Shown piece by piece: positions 46,621-60,540 of a stretch of DNA of 64,000 nucleotides. The translations under genes and the position numbers were made by a program. Each line of letters begins with the position of its first letter. The stretch's first letter is position 1. The stretch covers positions 65,016 through 129,015 of the forward strand of contig SJOL01004493.1 in the NCBI GenBank assembly GCA_004794785.1, given 5' to 3'. This DNA comes from Opisthorchis felineus (taxonomy: Eukaryota > Platyhelminthes > Trematoda > Opisthorchiida > Opisthorchiidae). The notes beneath the pieces were generated by a model. It was not told where the DNA came from, made no database searches, and saw only the letters and a program-made list of their open reading frames with translations.

Positions 46621-49600
46621 GTTATAACTTTGCTTGGAAGTGCTCAGCTGACACTGACATCTTGGATTCGAGTTGTCACCAGCTATTGCGGTTTCGCAAC
46701 TCTCCTAATCATTGACGAGTTTCCGCCAACCTTCTTAATAATAAACCACATTATTAAAAATACTGATACTCATTATGCACAAGCCGGTGATCTGGAAAAT
46801 CACTCTACTAAACCCGTGTCCTGATTACGATTACTCAGATGAATGTAGCATAGCAAATGTACAGTGATTTGTTTTTCAAAGACGTCTTTTTCTTAAATTA
46901 TCACTTATGACTATTCACTGGTACGCATATTCACAAAAAATCTCCGCCCACGTGCTGAACCGAGCAAAATCCCCTGGCGCTTTGCCTGGTTTATTTTGAT
47001 AGTCAGGGGATAGCAGTTACTTTCTCAGTTTACCTAATTATTGTTCTGTCGGTTGAACGCTCGGTCAATTATTTAGTTATTTTAAGCTCTGACTGCATTG
47101 GAGTTAGCTATTTGTTAATCCACGTTGGTAGAACGTTGCTACGTAAAAAGGGAAAAAGGTACCGCTTTTAACTGTGTGCATTCAGGTGACTCAAGTATTT
47201 ATTCTCCGTCTGTAGAATGCATACTTCTGAGCTCGACTCGACAAAGTACACATCTGTCCGCACTGTAGCTCAGTTTAGCTGAGGTTAAACGCAAAAGATC
47301 CGCGGCGAAGGTAGTCAGAGTTGTTAGGCCATGGTTGTTTTGACCAGCCTATTTTAGATACAACGCACCAAAAGCCACCTACGTAGAACGTGTCTCTGAA
47401 CATAAATTTAGCATCTCAGTTTTGTCCTCTATTGTAGGTTTATGGTGCCTGCGAACCTTGGTTTTGGTTTAAGGGATCCGAAATACGTGACTGGTTGTGG
47501 GTAACACAAGGGCCAATCCATGTTTGTGGTGCTTTCATCCGGTCTTTTTTGTTGAAACACGACTTGTCCAGGTTAGAGAGAAAAGAACCAGAATGTATTT
47601 AGAGTTGAACACTCATTTGTAAACTAAGTGTTGGCGTGCTACCTAGCTGGCTTATGATAATCTTAATTCGAACGTGCTGGATGAGGCCCCCCATTGTTCA
47701 ATCAGGGCCGATATTCAGGAAATCAAACCATCTTCCTGATACGACAAGATTGATGAAGAGTTATTGGAGAGTCAACTATTTTCGAAGAAATCAAACCCAT
47801 TGAGGCGGAAAACTAAGACCCATCTCGAAATATGACAAAACAGCCGTTTTTTTACAACTGGTGAACTGCATGAATGTATTCGTGTAGATAGATGCTTGGG
47901 TACATTTCGCATATGCGTAAGCATATACCGTGAGCTAGATTTCTGTTTGCAAATAATGCACAATTCATATGGTGTACTTCCAATTTCAGAGAATCTCTCC
48001 ACCTGTGCTAAAAGCAAGCAGATGCAGCTAGCGTTTGTTTTTCAACCATAGTGTGAAATACCAAAGAAGTTGATATGTGTGGTATATGATTTCTATGACT
48101 ACATCAATTTATACGCTTAACTGTCTGGGCATCTCTTCTTGGATCAGATAATTTCTTTACAGAACTGCATCTCCTCAGAGAATTTATGCACCTGTCCTCT
48201 TCTGAAGAAACGAACCTCGCCGAATAGATTGCTTTTGATAGCTAGTTCGGGTGGCTTACCATGAAAGAGGCATGGCAATAATCATTCACCTCGTAAGCTG
48301 AAAACCACAGCAACATAGTTTAACAGGCACGAGAAAAGGGAGATCCCTAGTAAACTGTCAAATGTGTTTGACAAACAAACTCCACAGATTTAAAATAACT
48401 CTCCTTTGAGTTGGTCTCTAAATTAAGTTTGTGGGCTTTATCAGGAAAACGCCGTCTTCATCCACCTTTGCTGAGTCACCTCACAACCAAACGATATAAG
48501 CAATCAACATTCTTCCAAAACTATATCCTTCTGACGGACGCCAATTGGAGTCAGAAATAAGGAATGTCCCTTCATTACCGGAAACCCTACTAAAGGTCAA
48601 AATATTGTCTAGACAAAAATCGTCAAGGCTTTCTTTGGCCGTCTCAACTACTACTTACGGATACTTACGGATATGCTGAAGCACGGAGCACGTTTCTGAC
48701 AAGAGATTGGGTTTCGCTTGTCTAGAAAAGTTTGAGCCACAACATGATACACTAACCGTCACAACCACTGAAAACGTGAAAACCAACACTGAGGGTTTGG
48801 ATAGCGTAAAGGCAAACCAAAATTTTCCAGATTAGACGTGTCTGATTAGATTTTTCTCCGGATAAGCCAAACAAATGTTCCTTGGAATCCGTGCAGTGTA
48901 AATTAAAAAATCCCGGAAATATCACAAAATACACCTTATCACTAACAAAGGTACTGTCGGTGACTTAATATTTCCCAGCGCACTATGGATCTTTTATTTA
49001 TGTTAAGATAGCTTATGGTCAGTCGCGATGACCAAAACGAACCTTAGAGTTTGTCGGGCCACATTTAAATATACATCTGCAACAGTCCAAGGTTGTCCAA
49101 AAAATTTAAAGCGTTTGTTGGGCTACTTGATGCGTGCACTTTGACTGGTTGTGCCGGTTGTTCACGCACAGTCCGTAAGGATGGAATACCTCAAAGAAGT
49201 TTGTCAGTCCCCGGTGGAGAACTGGTTAAAAGCACCTTATCCAGAACAGACTTCATAGCTTGCCCATTGACTAGAAAATCCGGTGGGGCTACAATATGAG
49301 AAGCGTACAAATTTTCAAAATCACATGTAATATCTGGAGATCGGGTTAGCACGCTATAAGCTTCATAATTATTGAGTCGGTCGTGAGAATTATTGGTTCT
49401 TCTGCTGAAACTACCTCACTATGCACCAGTAGCCAGATCATCTGAATGAGCCAACAGATGGCTAGACCCAGACTCGCACTAAATTAAATTTTTCCGGTAG
49501 TAAAAGCTGACCAGCAAGTGAGTGACCTGCTGTGAACAGTCTTGGTGTCCAACGCTAAGCAGCCTTTATTTGCTGACAATCGTCATCCCTGTACACTTCA

Positions 49601-52600
49601 CTTACCAAAACGAAAACATAAACCCATATTGAGGATTCTACACCTTTCAGTCTGTTGAAAAATATCATGCTTGTATTCCGCCTTCCTCTATAGCTAACAG
49701 AAAAAGAGTGTGATGTTTGAATACTACTGATGTCCGAACCGTTTCTACTCACTTCGTTCGCAAGAGCACTCTCGTCGTTGAGAATATTTAGATTTTGCCC
49801 AAGGTATAAGAGGTCATCGGATAGTACACCAGTTCAGTGTACAGCCCCAGATACCACAGATTTTTAAACGTTCAGTCATCAGCTCTACTCTAATGATGTT
49901 TCATGAGAACAAAGTAATCCATCCGAGTCCAGTGGCCGTATACGCAAGCTTACTCTACCGCCTCGTACAGTCGATAGCCCTAAGACACTTGATCCATGTT
50001 TTATCGTACGGGAATCGTATACGGAGGTGATGCATCATTCTTCTGGGAGCATAATTCTGAGCGTACTTCCGCGGGTATTTTACCCGATGTCCACCATGGG
50101 ATCTTCTCATATTCTTTTATATGTCGGACGAACAATTCAAGTCTCAGTACACAATATTACCTATAAGGCTGCGTGTGAAAAATGCATTCCTTTAACCTAA
50201 TTCCAATATTGAGCCACCGCCAAATTTTTTGCAGTGTGAATGTGAACGTTTAAAAATTTCCTTGGGTTAGTGTGAGGATAGTAATGCGCTTTGAGAGCGT
50301 TTATGGAAAAAAGTCCTACTGAAACGTACGCTACATCAAATCTAGTTTACACTGGCGTGTCCAGAGCTGAATATCTTACACGTCTTAGGTGTTGTGAGCA
50401 TCCTTTTTTAACATCCAGATTTTTTCGCTCGTGTGCAAACAGTTTTTTTTAAACTGGGGACATCGCCTTAACATAATGAAGCTCCATTTTTGACCATGCA
50501 CAAATCAGATCCACGATAGCCCGATTATATGCTTCACTGGTTGTTACTGAATTCTCATCGGAAGTCTAGGGCTGCTCCAGTCCCTTCAAACGGATGAATG
50601 TTTTATAAAACCATTCAGCTTTATACTAACTTTTATTTTCAACGATCTGCCTCAGGACTTAGCCATGGCCCTAGGGGATCTGTTTCATTCATGAAAAAAA
50701 CATGATCACTTCTTGGCGTTCTTGTTCTCATGGGTCTTTGCTGCAAGACAAACGAAAAACTAGTCAAAAAGTCTCCAAGCATATGTGTCTGTTCTGACAG
50801 CACTGCCAACAGAGGTCACTCCTCGGGAGTGAACTCTCTTCGGGGGGTGACGTATGGAAGCACATTTCAGCGTGTCAGGTCGTGAAACAGTTGTAGATTG
50901 ATTAGTGGAGGAAAGCCACAACGGTGATTCGCGTTCACATCACTATGGCTTAAACGGCCCTCCTCCTGTCCTGGAGCAGTTATTCTGGTGAGTCCACACC
51001 AAATGGGTGAAGCGCTGGATTCGAGTTTTTCTCCCACTAGAGCTCACCAACTCACAAGAATTGACGTAAGGCTGTTCAGCTGATCAATATGTGACTGTCA
51101 CGTGTTTGTGGGTTGAAGCTGAGGTCATCTAGCCACCCTATTGGCCAGTGTTTGTGAGCCCTGACCACACAGCGGCTACGTGCTGGCCGTCGTTTCGATT
51201 GACGCAGGCAGTTTCTTTGGTTGTTGGTCTGTTCGCAGGCCGTTTGTGTACGAAGTCCAAAAACGTCCACACAGCATCGTTCTGCGTGCCTTGTTAAACC
51301 TGTGTGAATTGCATGAACTTGGGGAGGAATTTTTAACAGTCCAGTCTTCTACTAGTAGAGAATATCCTTAATTTGCAACAAAATTACACAACCACCTACA
51401 ACCACATTTTCACTATTGCTTCAAGATAATCTGCCTGAGTTACTCGGTGAAATAAATAGCGTCTGTTAACGTCAATTTTAGCCACTTACTTGTTTTGATA
51501 TTATTTTTTAAAGCAATCAAATCAGAATCTTCGTTCATTTTCAGCTTTCGCTCAGTACTATTCGCTCAGTAGTATTAAAACGACATCAAGTGACGATGGA
51601 AACATGCAATACCTTGCGGTGTAATCTGAAAATCACAAAAAACACTTGCCTTTTGGGGACCAGCTTCACTCTTACGTTTCAGTCGTTCGAACGTTCTACG
51701 GCTGGTATTTTGCAGCACAGGCTTTACTAACCTGTTCAGAAATTGCGTCATAAGTGCAGTTTGGCCGTAGAATAGCGGGATGTCGATGCACCTGACCTGA
51801 AAGCTTTCTTACTTGTCTCCTGTCTTCGAATATTTGATCACTGATGCTTTCGCAATAGGGCAGACTTTAGCTAACTGCGGTTTGCCCTTGATGCATTGGT
51901 GCGCAAGTCAGTAGTTGTTAGCGTGTCCGAATTACACAAAGCAGCAGATAAAACTTACCAGATTAAAAATTTCGGAGCACTTATTATGCATGCGCGACCA
52001 TCATATACAAAAATGCGTTGTTTTCCACTTAAAACCTTTTCTGCTGAAAATATTTCAGCGAACAGGCTGTGACAGCACCATGCAAACTGAAGACGGCTGC
52101 AGTCAATCGAAGTGCCGTGCTATCACTGTAACTTCTCTGCTGAAGTCCAGGTGACCTACCTTGGACGTGCCTGGAAACCCACAGGACATCGGGCGTTCCC
52201 GATCCCGAGCAGCCCATCACAGTCTAGCCAGTTTACCAAGCCAATGTTCGTCTGTCTTCGTCGCAAAGAATACTGGATCCATCCGTTTAGTGGTATCTCA
52301 TCCAGACATAATGCTCGGATGTATTCATTTCAATAGTTCCCCGAAGACATGTAAGGCTTATCGATGACCACTTTCCATAGGAACAGAGGACTTTTCTGCA
52401 ACATCCTCTCTTTTAGCTCTAGTCTTCACCGGAACGTTATTTCAGCATTGATTTGTGGTAGTTAAGCAACAGTAATTACCACTGATGCAGTGACGTCCAT
52501 GATGCTTGTTTTCACTGGAACACAGGAAATCGTCCATTAAAAAAACCTGTAAGCGATGACATAGTGCAAAATAACTACTCATGATCGAAACCAAGAGTCG

Positions 52601-55600
52601 AGAGAGTGGCATTGAGAACGGGACCTCTATCCGGAAGTCGTCTTTCAATATGAGAGCAAGTCTAAGTTCAAGCAGTAAGGGTAGGACTCTGGAACTGAGT
52701 GTGAATTCGTTCACTTGAATATCTTCAGAGCCACAAGTGGCTTGTATGTGTTTATACGGCTTGTGTACCGTGTGCCTGTTGTTCAGAAGGGCAAAGTTTG
52801 AGGAACCAACCTAGCAAGCACACATACAAAAACGCAGTGGGTTTGCTACATCTCATCCTGTGTACGTTTTACCTCGTCACCTAGCTAATATTTCATCGCT
52901 TGTTATGAACTTCGCTGCTATTCCTGAAGAAGGTTATATTTGGGTCACCAAAACGTTGGATTGCAACATCCCTGAATGCATGATGTGTTCTTTTCTCAGA
53001 AACTTTTCAAGGAATGTGTCCAGCTAGTTTAACCAGCTTCTAAGCAATTTATAAGTCGCCGGTGAGTCGGCCTGAATCACGGACTTAAAACGTTACGTAT
53101 TGCTAGTCCCCTGAAAGATAGTTTTCCCCCTACTTTCCTGGCCTTTCTTCGGGGATGGAGGCAGAATTGTCCATCGAGTAACAACATGGCGAACTCTCTA
53201 GGGAAGATGAAGCTGGTCCTTCCAAAAAAAGGAAATCTCACTGAAGTCTGACAGACTCTCTTGGGGAGCAACGCCTCTTGAGAAAAGGTGTTCTCTTGGG
53301 TAGAAATATTGCAATTTTATGGAAAGTGGACGAAACGACAACACTTTACCGGACCAAATTTGCCAGTGGACAATAATAACGGTTGCAAAGTCTGGGATGA
53401 CTTATCCCGCGGTTGCTCCCAGAGTAATATGTGAAACCTTAGGTTCCCCTGAAATGGTGTGCAGCCCGAGAACTTTGTCTTCGGTTGAGATCGTGTCGAC
53501 GGGCACTCCGAAGGTAACCATGGATTAGGCAGAGGCCGGTCGTTTGCTCGATCACGAGTTACTGCTGTTTAAGGCCATTTTCAGGCTCAACATGATTACT
53601 CAACTAGGAGTGAAGCGGTTCACATTTAGCCTCCATTTTTGTGGACCATGCAGTAGGAAGTTATCTGTCACATAGGTGCATGGTCAGTGAAATGTGTTGA
53701 GTCAGACTGAACTAATTAACCGAAACAGAGCTAATGACCACCGATAAGGCTAAGACGACTTGGTGTCAGACATTTGGCCAATATTAGATGTTTGTAACCA
53801 TGAGCAACTAGATTGTTTGGGTGAGTGCTACGGCAAAAAAGGTTATGTTCAATCAGCCGAAGCAAGTCGGTAGCAGAACATTAGCAGTGTTTTCATCTGT
53901 CGTTATTACGAACAAAACTTTTCTGTGAAACCACCTAAAATGGCACTGAGAAACTGACTCATGAAAGGCACTCCCTGTTTGGCAAAAAGATGAAAGAAAT
54001 CATTCACCATAGAAAGGGAAGAGTCCTGTGCGAAACCCCTAGAAGTAAACAGTTTGTTATATTCTGTTGTTGACCCCTGGGCCAGACTACTGGTAAATGA
54101 AGGAATCAAAACAGAATCAACAACTCGAAAACGATTTTGTTTCACAAATTGTGTAGTAGCAAAGTTTTGCCTAGATATACTATTTCAGGGTCTCAACCCT
54201 GTGACATAGTGCCGGGTATGATTCTTGTCTAAACAACAAAAATCTATTAATTTTAGTCAAGAAGCGAGAGAAAACAGTCGTGTTCCGCTTCGTAAATGCT
54301 ACCAATTATTACAGGCGGGCGACGGCTTTCGCCTGAATAGTTGGGCTCTCAAACGTGAAAAGTTTTCCCCACAGATCGATGGTTCCTCAAACTGTTTGAG
54401 CGGCCTTTTTAGATTTTGCGCTGGTTCAGTGTAATCCATTGGAAAACGCCTTGGACCGATCAAGAAAACAGCTAAACAGTTTTAAAATCAGTTGATAAGT
54501 TTATTTCTCTGCCGAGTCTAAATTTTGGCGCCAAAGCTTTGTCAGATCAAGTGATTGGGTCATCCGGTTGGTCGAGTTATAAGACAGATTGGTGGCAAAT
54601 GAACTGGGCCTAATATCAGGTTAAATCAATTCATACAATTCTCCCTCGGTGTTGCTTATAATTTGGACTAACAGATCTCTTTTCAAAAGAATAACATTAC
54701 CCGTGAATAAATATACTGTTTTCCATCCAACTTCAGACACCTAGAGGGGATGCCTAGATGACGGCGGACCAGTTTCTAGAGAGGCCATTTTTCGTAACTA
54801 CTTTACTTTTGTCAGTACCCAAAACTAACAGCCATGTTTCGGAGAAAAAACGGGCACAATGTTCACGTGTTTCGACGCCCACATTTCTGAACTATGATAC
54901 AAAGTTATTGGTTGACGATGTATCGAAATACTGGCAACTCTGGTATGTTTATTGGTTGCTGACCAGGTATCAGTTCATCTGCTCGCCGGGTATGGCAAAC
55001 CTGCCAGCTGCTTAGCTCGGCAAACAGATTAACGGTCGCCTGATCAACAGCCAAAACAGTTTGTGACGCCCCACATGATTTACCGGGATGACTCGCTGTA
55101 CACTCAAGTTTAAATGGATTACCTAGAATCATGGGGTCGGCAAACCAACTGTTCACTGATAGCTGTATTGCTTGAAAACTTAACAATGTCTGGTCGGACC
55201 AAGATCCACACCTTGACCAAATTCCATACCTGTGCAGTCAAAAGCCCGGAACTGTTAACCAAAGGAACAATTACCCAGTCTCTCTGCGCCAGTCCGATGA
55301 CTCACATAAAAGGACAACTGCTAAGGTGTTTTAGCATTTCGGGATCTAAATAAACCTCAATCCTAGATCCGGTGTGTAAAGAATGAGGCTAACATCGTCG
55401 TAGCGTCCTAGCTTATCGTTCAGCAGTAGGATCCGTCACATCTCAGTTGGATGTTCAGATTCACCGGCCGTGTGTTCTTGAAGTCGCGATACATTCATAA
55501 GCGACATCGGGGCACCAGTTCGCTCAAACGTCTAAACCAGATGCATGCACCTCAGTGTGTCACTCAGGAGACATTTGGCCCTTTGACAAGGTTGTTTAGG

Positions 55601-55859
55601 TTTGATCAACATCTCTTCTTTGAACGTTCGATAACTGCTGTATTCAGCTTCTCGGTCGGAGAGCATTCACCTGAAGTGACCCAACAGCCGACTGCGAGCA
55701 GGACACTAAGGTTTCAATATGCTGCCTGCCCAGAGAGGTTTAGCCCGAGTAATAGATTCAAATTGATGCATTTTTTTTTATTGTTGTAGATCTGTTATGT
55801 GTTGTAAATACCCGGTAAGTACCCTCTTTTTAGTTGGCATATACTAATACATCTCCGCG
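46621..55859. other. Long stretch without recognised genes
   Basis: About 9 kb of short frames. A minus-strand frame at 53906-54145 and a plus-strand frame at 52112-52367 have no recognisable domains. A segment near 52925-52975 (CCTGAAGAAGGTTATATTTGGG, then AAAACGTTGG) resembles a dispersed repeat motif with GAAACGTTGG that I associate with retroelements in many animals, but it is too short to assign. Confidence 0.4.
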
Positions 55860-56225
55860 ATGAAACACCTCCTGTAATATACCTTGTTCGAGTTCAGATA
55901 GATACGAAAAATTTAGTGAATGAGAAGCTTGTGAACATTTTCTAACCATTATGGAAACTGTACAAATGTATTTCAAACGACACGTGTGTAGCCAAGTACA
56001 CTCATTTGCAAACCAGTTTGGTTTTGCGAGAGACTCACCTGGAACCCAGCTGGATCTCTCGTTTATGATGTTTTTAAGCAACTGAATGTGCTGCACCGGG
56101 CCGCCTCATGTTTCAGTTGGTACGATATACGAGATATCGCGATACACGTATAGACATAATACACTACTCATAAGGTTGCTGTCGAAGAATTTTCAGTAAC
56201 CTTATGCGTAGTGTATTACGTCTAG
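55860..56225 (-). repeat. Hammerhead-type repeat family, core-less copy (56.0 kb)
   Basis: Read on the minus strand it has the stem pair, then ATCGTACCAACTGAAACATGAGGCGGCC, GGTGCAGCACATTCAGTTGC, and GGTGAGTCTCTCGCAAAACC, matching 42920-43075 at roughly 85-90% by eye. In place of the ribozyme core only TCGAAGAATTTT remains between the arms. The stem pair therefore forms a near-perfect palindrome at 56155-56224. Confidence 0.75.
56155..56224. repeat. Imperfect palindrome, arms about 28 bp
   Basis: AATACACTACTCATAAGGTTGCTG and CAGTAACCTTATGCGTAGTGTATT pair with two mismatches across a 12-base spacer. It is the collapsed stem of the hammerhead element after loss of the core. Confidence 0.85.
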
Positions 56226-59100
56226 ACACGTGTGTAATTTTTAGCCCCAGACGACCTCGTTGCCCCGCTCTAGTCCACAGCCGATTAAAAACCTAACTTA
56301 CAAGATACGTTGACCCCATCTTAGCAATACACAGATGACAGCCTCTGCAACGCGGTCGGGAGCGCATATCAAGGACCGATATTTCTTATTTTGGCATTCA
56401 ACACGAGAAGTTAGATGACCCATTAGTAAAATCAGTCAGAATGGAAACGTACCATGAATCAGGTAGATAAGCTGGGCTAACCTACAGCGAACATACGAAT
56501 GATATATTTGACACCACGCAGTGTAGATCGACCAACAGTGAAATGGGAAGCAATGAAGAGCTGATATTATTGGGTGAACCAACGGACACAGTGTAGCACT
56601 CAGCTTCCGCTGCACCAGAAGTCGACTAAGCAATATGTCGAGTTATGCACCCAGACTTCACTTTCGGACACGTCTGAATACGTGGCATTATGCGATAATC
56701 CTAAAATCCTGAAGGCTATTGGTTCGTCAGATCTCCCTCAGTATTTGGCGATCCGTGATGGCTTCCGCGAGTCTATCCTCAATAAGACAAAGGGACACAA
56801 TCACTATGGAGTCATTGCCACTTCCTCAAGCGTCTTGTCTGTTATCCTTGGTTCTTACGAGAATGAGTGCGCAACCCCGGAACAAGTATGACAGAAGCAA
56901 GGATAAGACTATTGTCTCATGTTCATTAAGTGCGACCGGTTAATTTCCATATGAAGTTTCACTGACTAGTCTTAAACAAGCCGAATCGTGTATTGCAGTG
57001 CTGGCGTACGTTCTGATCACACATGTACAATCAGTATCTCATATGTGCAGGTGAACAACAGAAAGAAAAAGTACAAAATATAAGGACGAGGGTCAAGTGG
57101 TCCAAACATAAAATAAATCGGACCGACCATCAGTAGTTTGGTCGTCAGTGACTTTAAAATCCGAGGCCTTCGTCTCTCCTGAACCTTGAGCAAGGACCAT
57201 TGGGCTATTTTATACAGCCTGACAACCACTATACAGGTTCACCAGGTGGTAATAGTATGTGCCGGGCACGGATATGCACGTTCATTGAATATATGGGGCA
57301 TTCAGTGGACACCATTATGGACACTATTTTAAGTACCCCGATAACACACTTCATAGAGCGTGAGATGCGTTTCTTATCGGTCAGTTCCCACAAGTAAAGC
57401 ACCTCCATCTGAAAGCTGGTTTGGACTCACCTGGAAGTGTTTCTTCGGAGTCCGAAGCCCCGTATTCGAGAAGCAATTCCGTTCCCGTGGTGTAATCATT
57501 TTGGCATATCGTGATACGGACATGTTGATCACATCTAAAGTCAAACGATTCGTGACTTAAAACTGGAAGGTATAAGAGCTCATCAAGATAATGAAAATCT
57601 GTGATTACTGAATCTCAGTCAAGAATCGGCGTATCATTTTCAGAGGATATCAGCAACCATTAAGAGCCAAACTGTAGCACTTCTTGGATTTATGAACTGT
57701 GGCATATAGTGTACATGCGGAATTTATTGATCCCGTTATTCTCAAATTCCCCGCAATGCACGCGGAATTGGGTGCTGCAGTCTCTGGATCCGGTTGCATT
57801 TGAGCTGCACCTCGGATTCTACATGAAAAAAACTTTATCAACAGTTACGTCAATGTTGTCGTGTTTATGTAGGAGACTTGAGATCTTCAGAACACTAAAC
57901 ACCACCTTGAAGAAACGGTTCTTTTTTCCTTTTTTTCCTTTTCACATTGTGAAGACCGTTTCCCCGCCCTATAAGAAACCTTCACCTACGAAACGCCTAA
58001 AAGGGAATACTTTTGTTATTCACTTTTTCGTTTCGATGTTAGCATGAATATGCTAACAAACTCTCATATGAATCGACGGACAAGCACTTTAGACCAACAG
58101 CACAACATTTATGTGTGAACAAAACAAGTCGTACAAGCCGTTAACTTGACGTCATTTAGCTTGCTACATAGAGTGGAGTGGACCAGGTTCCACTCATCCA
58201 AATAACAGGCCACAGTAACTTTGTGCGCAATAAACCTCGTCATTTGTTCAGTCAATGAACCGATATTAAGTGAAAATTTAGCCTTCCGTTGAGGAGACGA
58301 AGATCGGGCATCTTAGTAAAGCAGGACAAATCAACCGAAACAGTACGAATACTCACGTTGTGGGCCATTGTATGACCACTAGAAGACAGTTCGTGTAAGA
58401 AAAAACCTAAAGGCGGTTTGTCCAAAGTGAAGGAATATAAAAGCTATTTAGCGCACTTCAGTAATTCTTCTGGAACATTCAGATTGCATTCTTTTGATGG
58501 CCATATCCGTTTGTGAGATCCGCAGATAATAGAGACTAGACCTTTGTTAGATTTCGGCTGTTAGCAATAATTCAGAGTTAAAGGCAGCTAGAGTGCTCAC
58601 GAATGTTGTTCCGTGTGAGAGCCATCAGCACGTTAACCACTGACCAATAAACACGATCGGCAGCACCCGTTTTCAGATAGTTTCCGTTTGTTTTGATTCG
58701 GAAATAATCCCCGAACGTACTAACTATCTTCTGTGCCGTTATCCCTGTATACTTCCTATTTACACTGACTGCCTGTGTCTGTACCTTTGTATATTATTTG
58801 GTACTTACTTGTTATTGCTTCCAGTAAGCCCTGTCACCTCATTGCCCCCTTTTTTGCCCCTACCGATTGTTGATTGTACGTCCACTTAATTTGTGATGTT
58901 TATTGACCCATTAGTTCAAAGACCCAAACTATGTTGTGGGTTACCATCATTTCTATGTACATTCATAGCATGCTATAAATGATGCAAATCTAATATCAGC
59001 GAGAGGTCGTCATCCTAAAATTCGAAGTTGCGGCCCTAGAAACTCCATCGCTTGTCCCCACTCTCGTGCCGGTTCGTACCTTTCGGTATTCTACCCAGCT
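56226..59100. other. No confidently assigned gene
   Basis: A + strand frame at 56574-56891 (ALCDNPKILKAIGSSDLPQYLAIRDGF) looks more protein-like than its neighbours and ends close to a GT, but I do not recognise it and its acceptor is unclear. Nothing else stands out. Confidence 0.3.
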
Positions 59101-59158
59101 CATCGTCATTGTCAGCTGTAAGAACCGCGTACTTGTCGTACAGTGGTTGCAGCTGTCG
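59101..59158 (+). repeat. Dispersed repeat segment, copy 1
   Basis: CATCGTCATTGTCAGCTGTAAGAACCGCG and the following bases match 63869-63921 with only a few differences, in the same orientation. Confidence 0.8.
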
Positions 59159-60540
59159 CTACGCTATCTTCCAAAACGTCACTTGCAGAAAAACCCTGAG
59201 GTAGAGACCGACTGAACTGTTCCATAAAGTGCAACCAAGCGGTTGGACGGATTCACAAAATCGACTGTATTAGCGGCTCTCAACCTGTCGCACTGTGCAG
59301 CTGGCGTCACGAAAGATCATCCTTCCTTCAAATTTCCCTGGTCCACACAAAGCCTTTAAATAAAGCGAAAACTACTCGCAACCAGTCGTCAGAAGCAACT
59401 GGGTGACTATTATCTTACAGATGTTGTACGAATGCAATCCAAAACCCAAAAACTAATTTCATTGTTTCGAAATGGATCAGTTAATTGAAAATCCATGGGA
59501 ATTTTTACTAGTTCCAGGAACCGCGCAGTACTTAAGACTGTAGCAAACGTCACTCTAACCCCCATAACTTCGTTTCCTCGATCTGACCCGTAGCGGACTC
59601 CGTACCGACTCGCGAAGTTACGATAGAAGAAACATAAGCCATGCACAGATAATTATCGCTACTCTGAGATGAGTGCGCACCAATGACCGAAATCCCTGAT
59701 TTTATCACCAGAACCTTTATCAGATAAACCGGATGACGTATGTGTAAAAGCGAAATATGACGGAACGACATAACACCTAGTACCAGTGCAACATCTATAT
59801 GCTGACGACGATGATGGTATCTAAATTAGTCCACGGTTTCATAGGTGTCTGCCATTAAGTATCGCGGTTGCCGTCACTTTCTCAAGCTCTAAAACGGTAA
59901 AAACATCAACAAAAAATCCTCCGCCGTTTGTGCCCGGCTAATATCCTATTCAACAAAGATAATGAAACTAAACTTCCCCTTATATTGCTCCAGTAAACCA
60001 CAAAGCCATTGCCGTACACGTACATCCGGATAATCTGTGGATAGGCTAGGCAACGCGGGGTCCCTTATGCCGAATTCAACAGGGAGCCTTATACCATGCA
60101 TAGCGGGATCGCCGGATAGCGTAACCAGAGGCGAAATGAAACAGGATGGGGAGATTATGTGAAAACTACGCTCGGCAGTATGATAACTTCAAATCATTCT
60201 AAACGAACCACCTAGGTCACATCTGAATGTGTAAAATGGTGAAATAGTTCTTAAACCCTATCAGTTGCCCGTTCGCCGTCTCACTCACTTGCACTTCGAT
60301 TGGTGGTTATGGTATAGACGTTATAACAAGCAGGTAACTACTTTATGCGTTTTAACTAGCTGTCATAGCTTGATAAACATGCTCGGGCCTGACATATGCA
60401 ACGTGTCAGCCTTGTAACGGGTGTAGGACGAACACAGATAAGACTGCTGTTAGGTGTTGGTTGGCATTAGATTTTGGAAATCCAATCTTTTAGTCCTGTA
60501 AGTGAGGTCAATCCATGCGGGAAAGCCGGAAGGTTGCGAG
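59159..60540. other. No recognisable gene
   Basis: Only short frames without domain similarity. Confidence 0.4.

Noticed and set aside
44650..47760. CTGATA...GACGA motifs near 44680 and 47735 as ribozyme relics
   Set aside because: Only short similarity to each other; no stem II, no cleavage site.
57709..58047. 112-residue frame as a gene
   Set aside because: Low-complexity F/K-rich translation of T-rich DNA, no domain or splice support.
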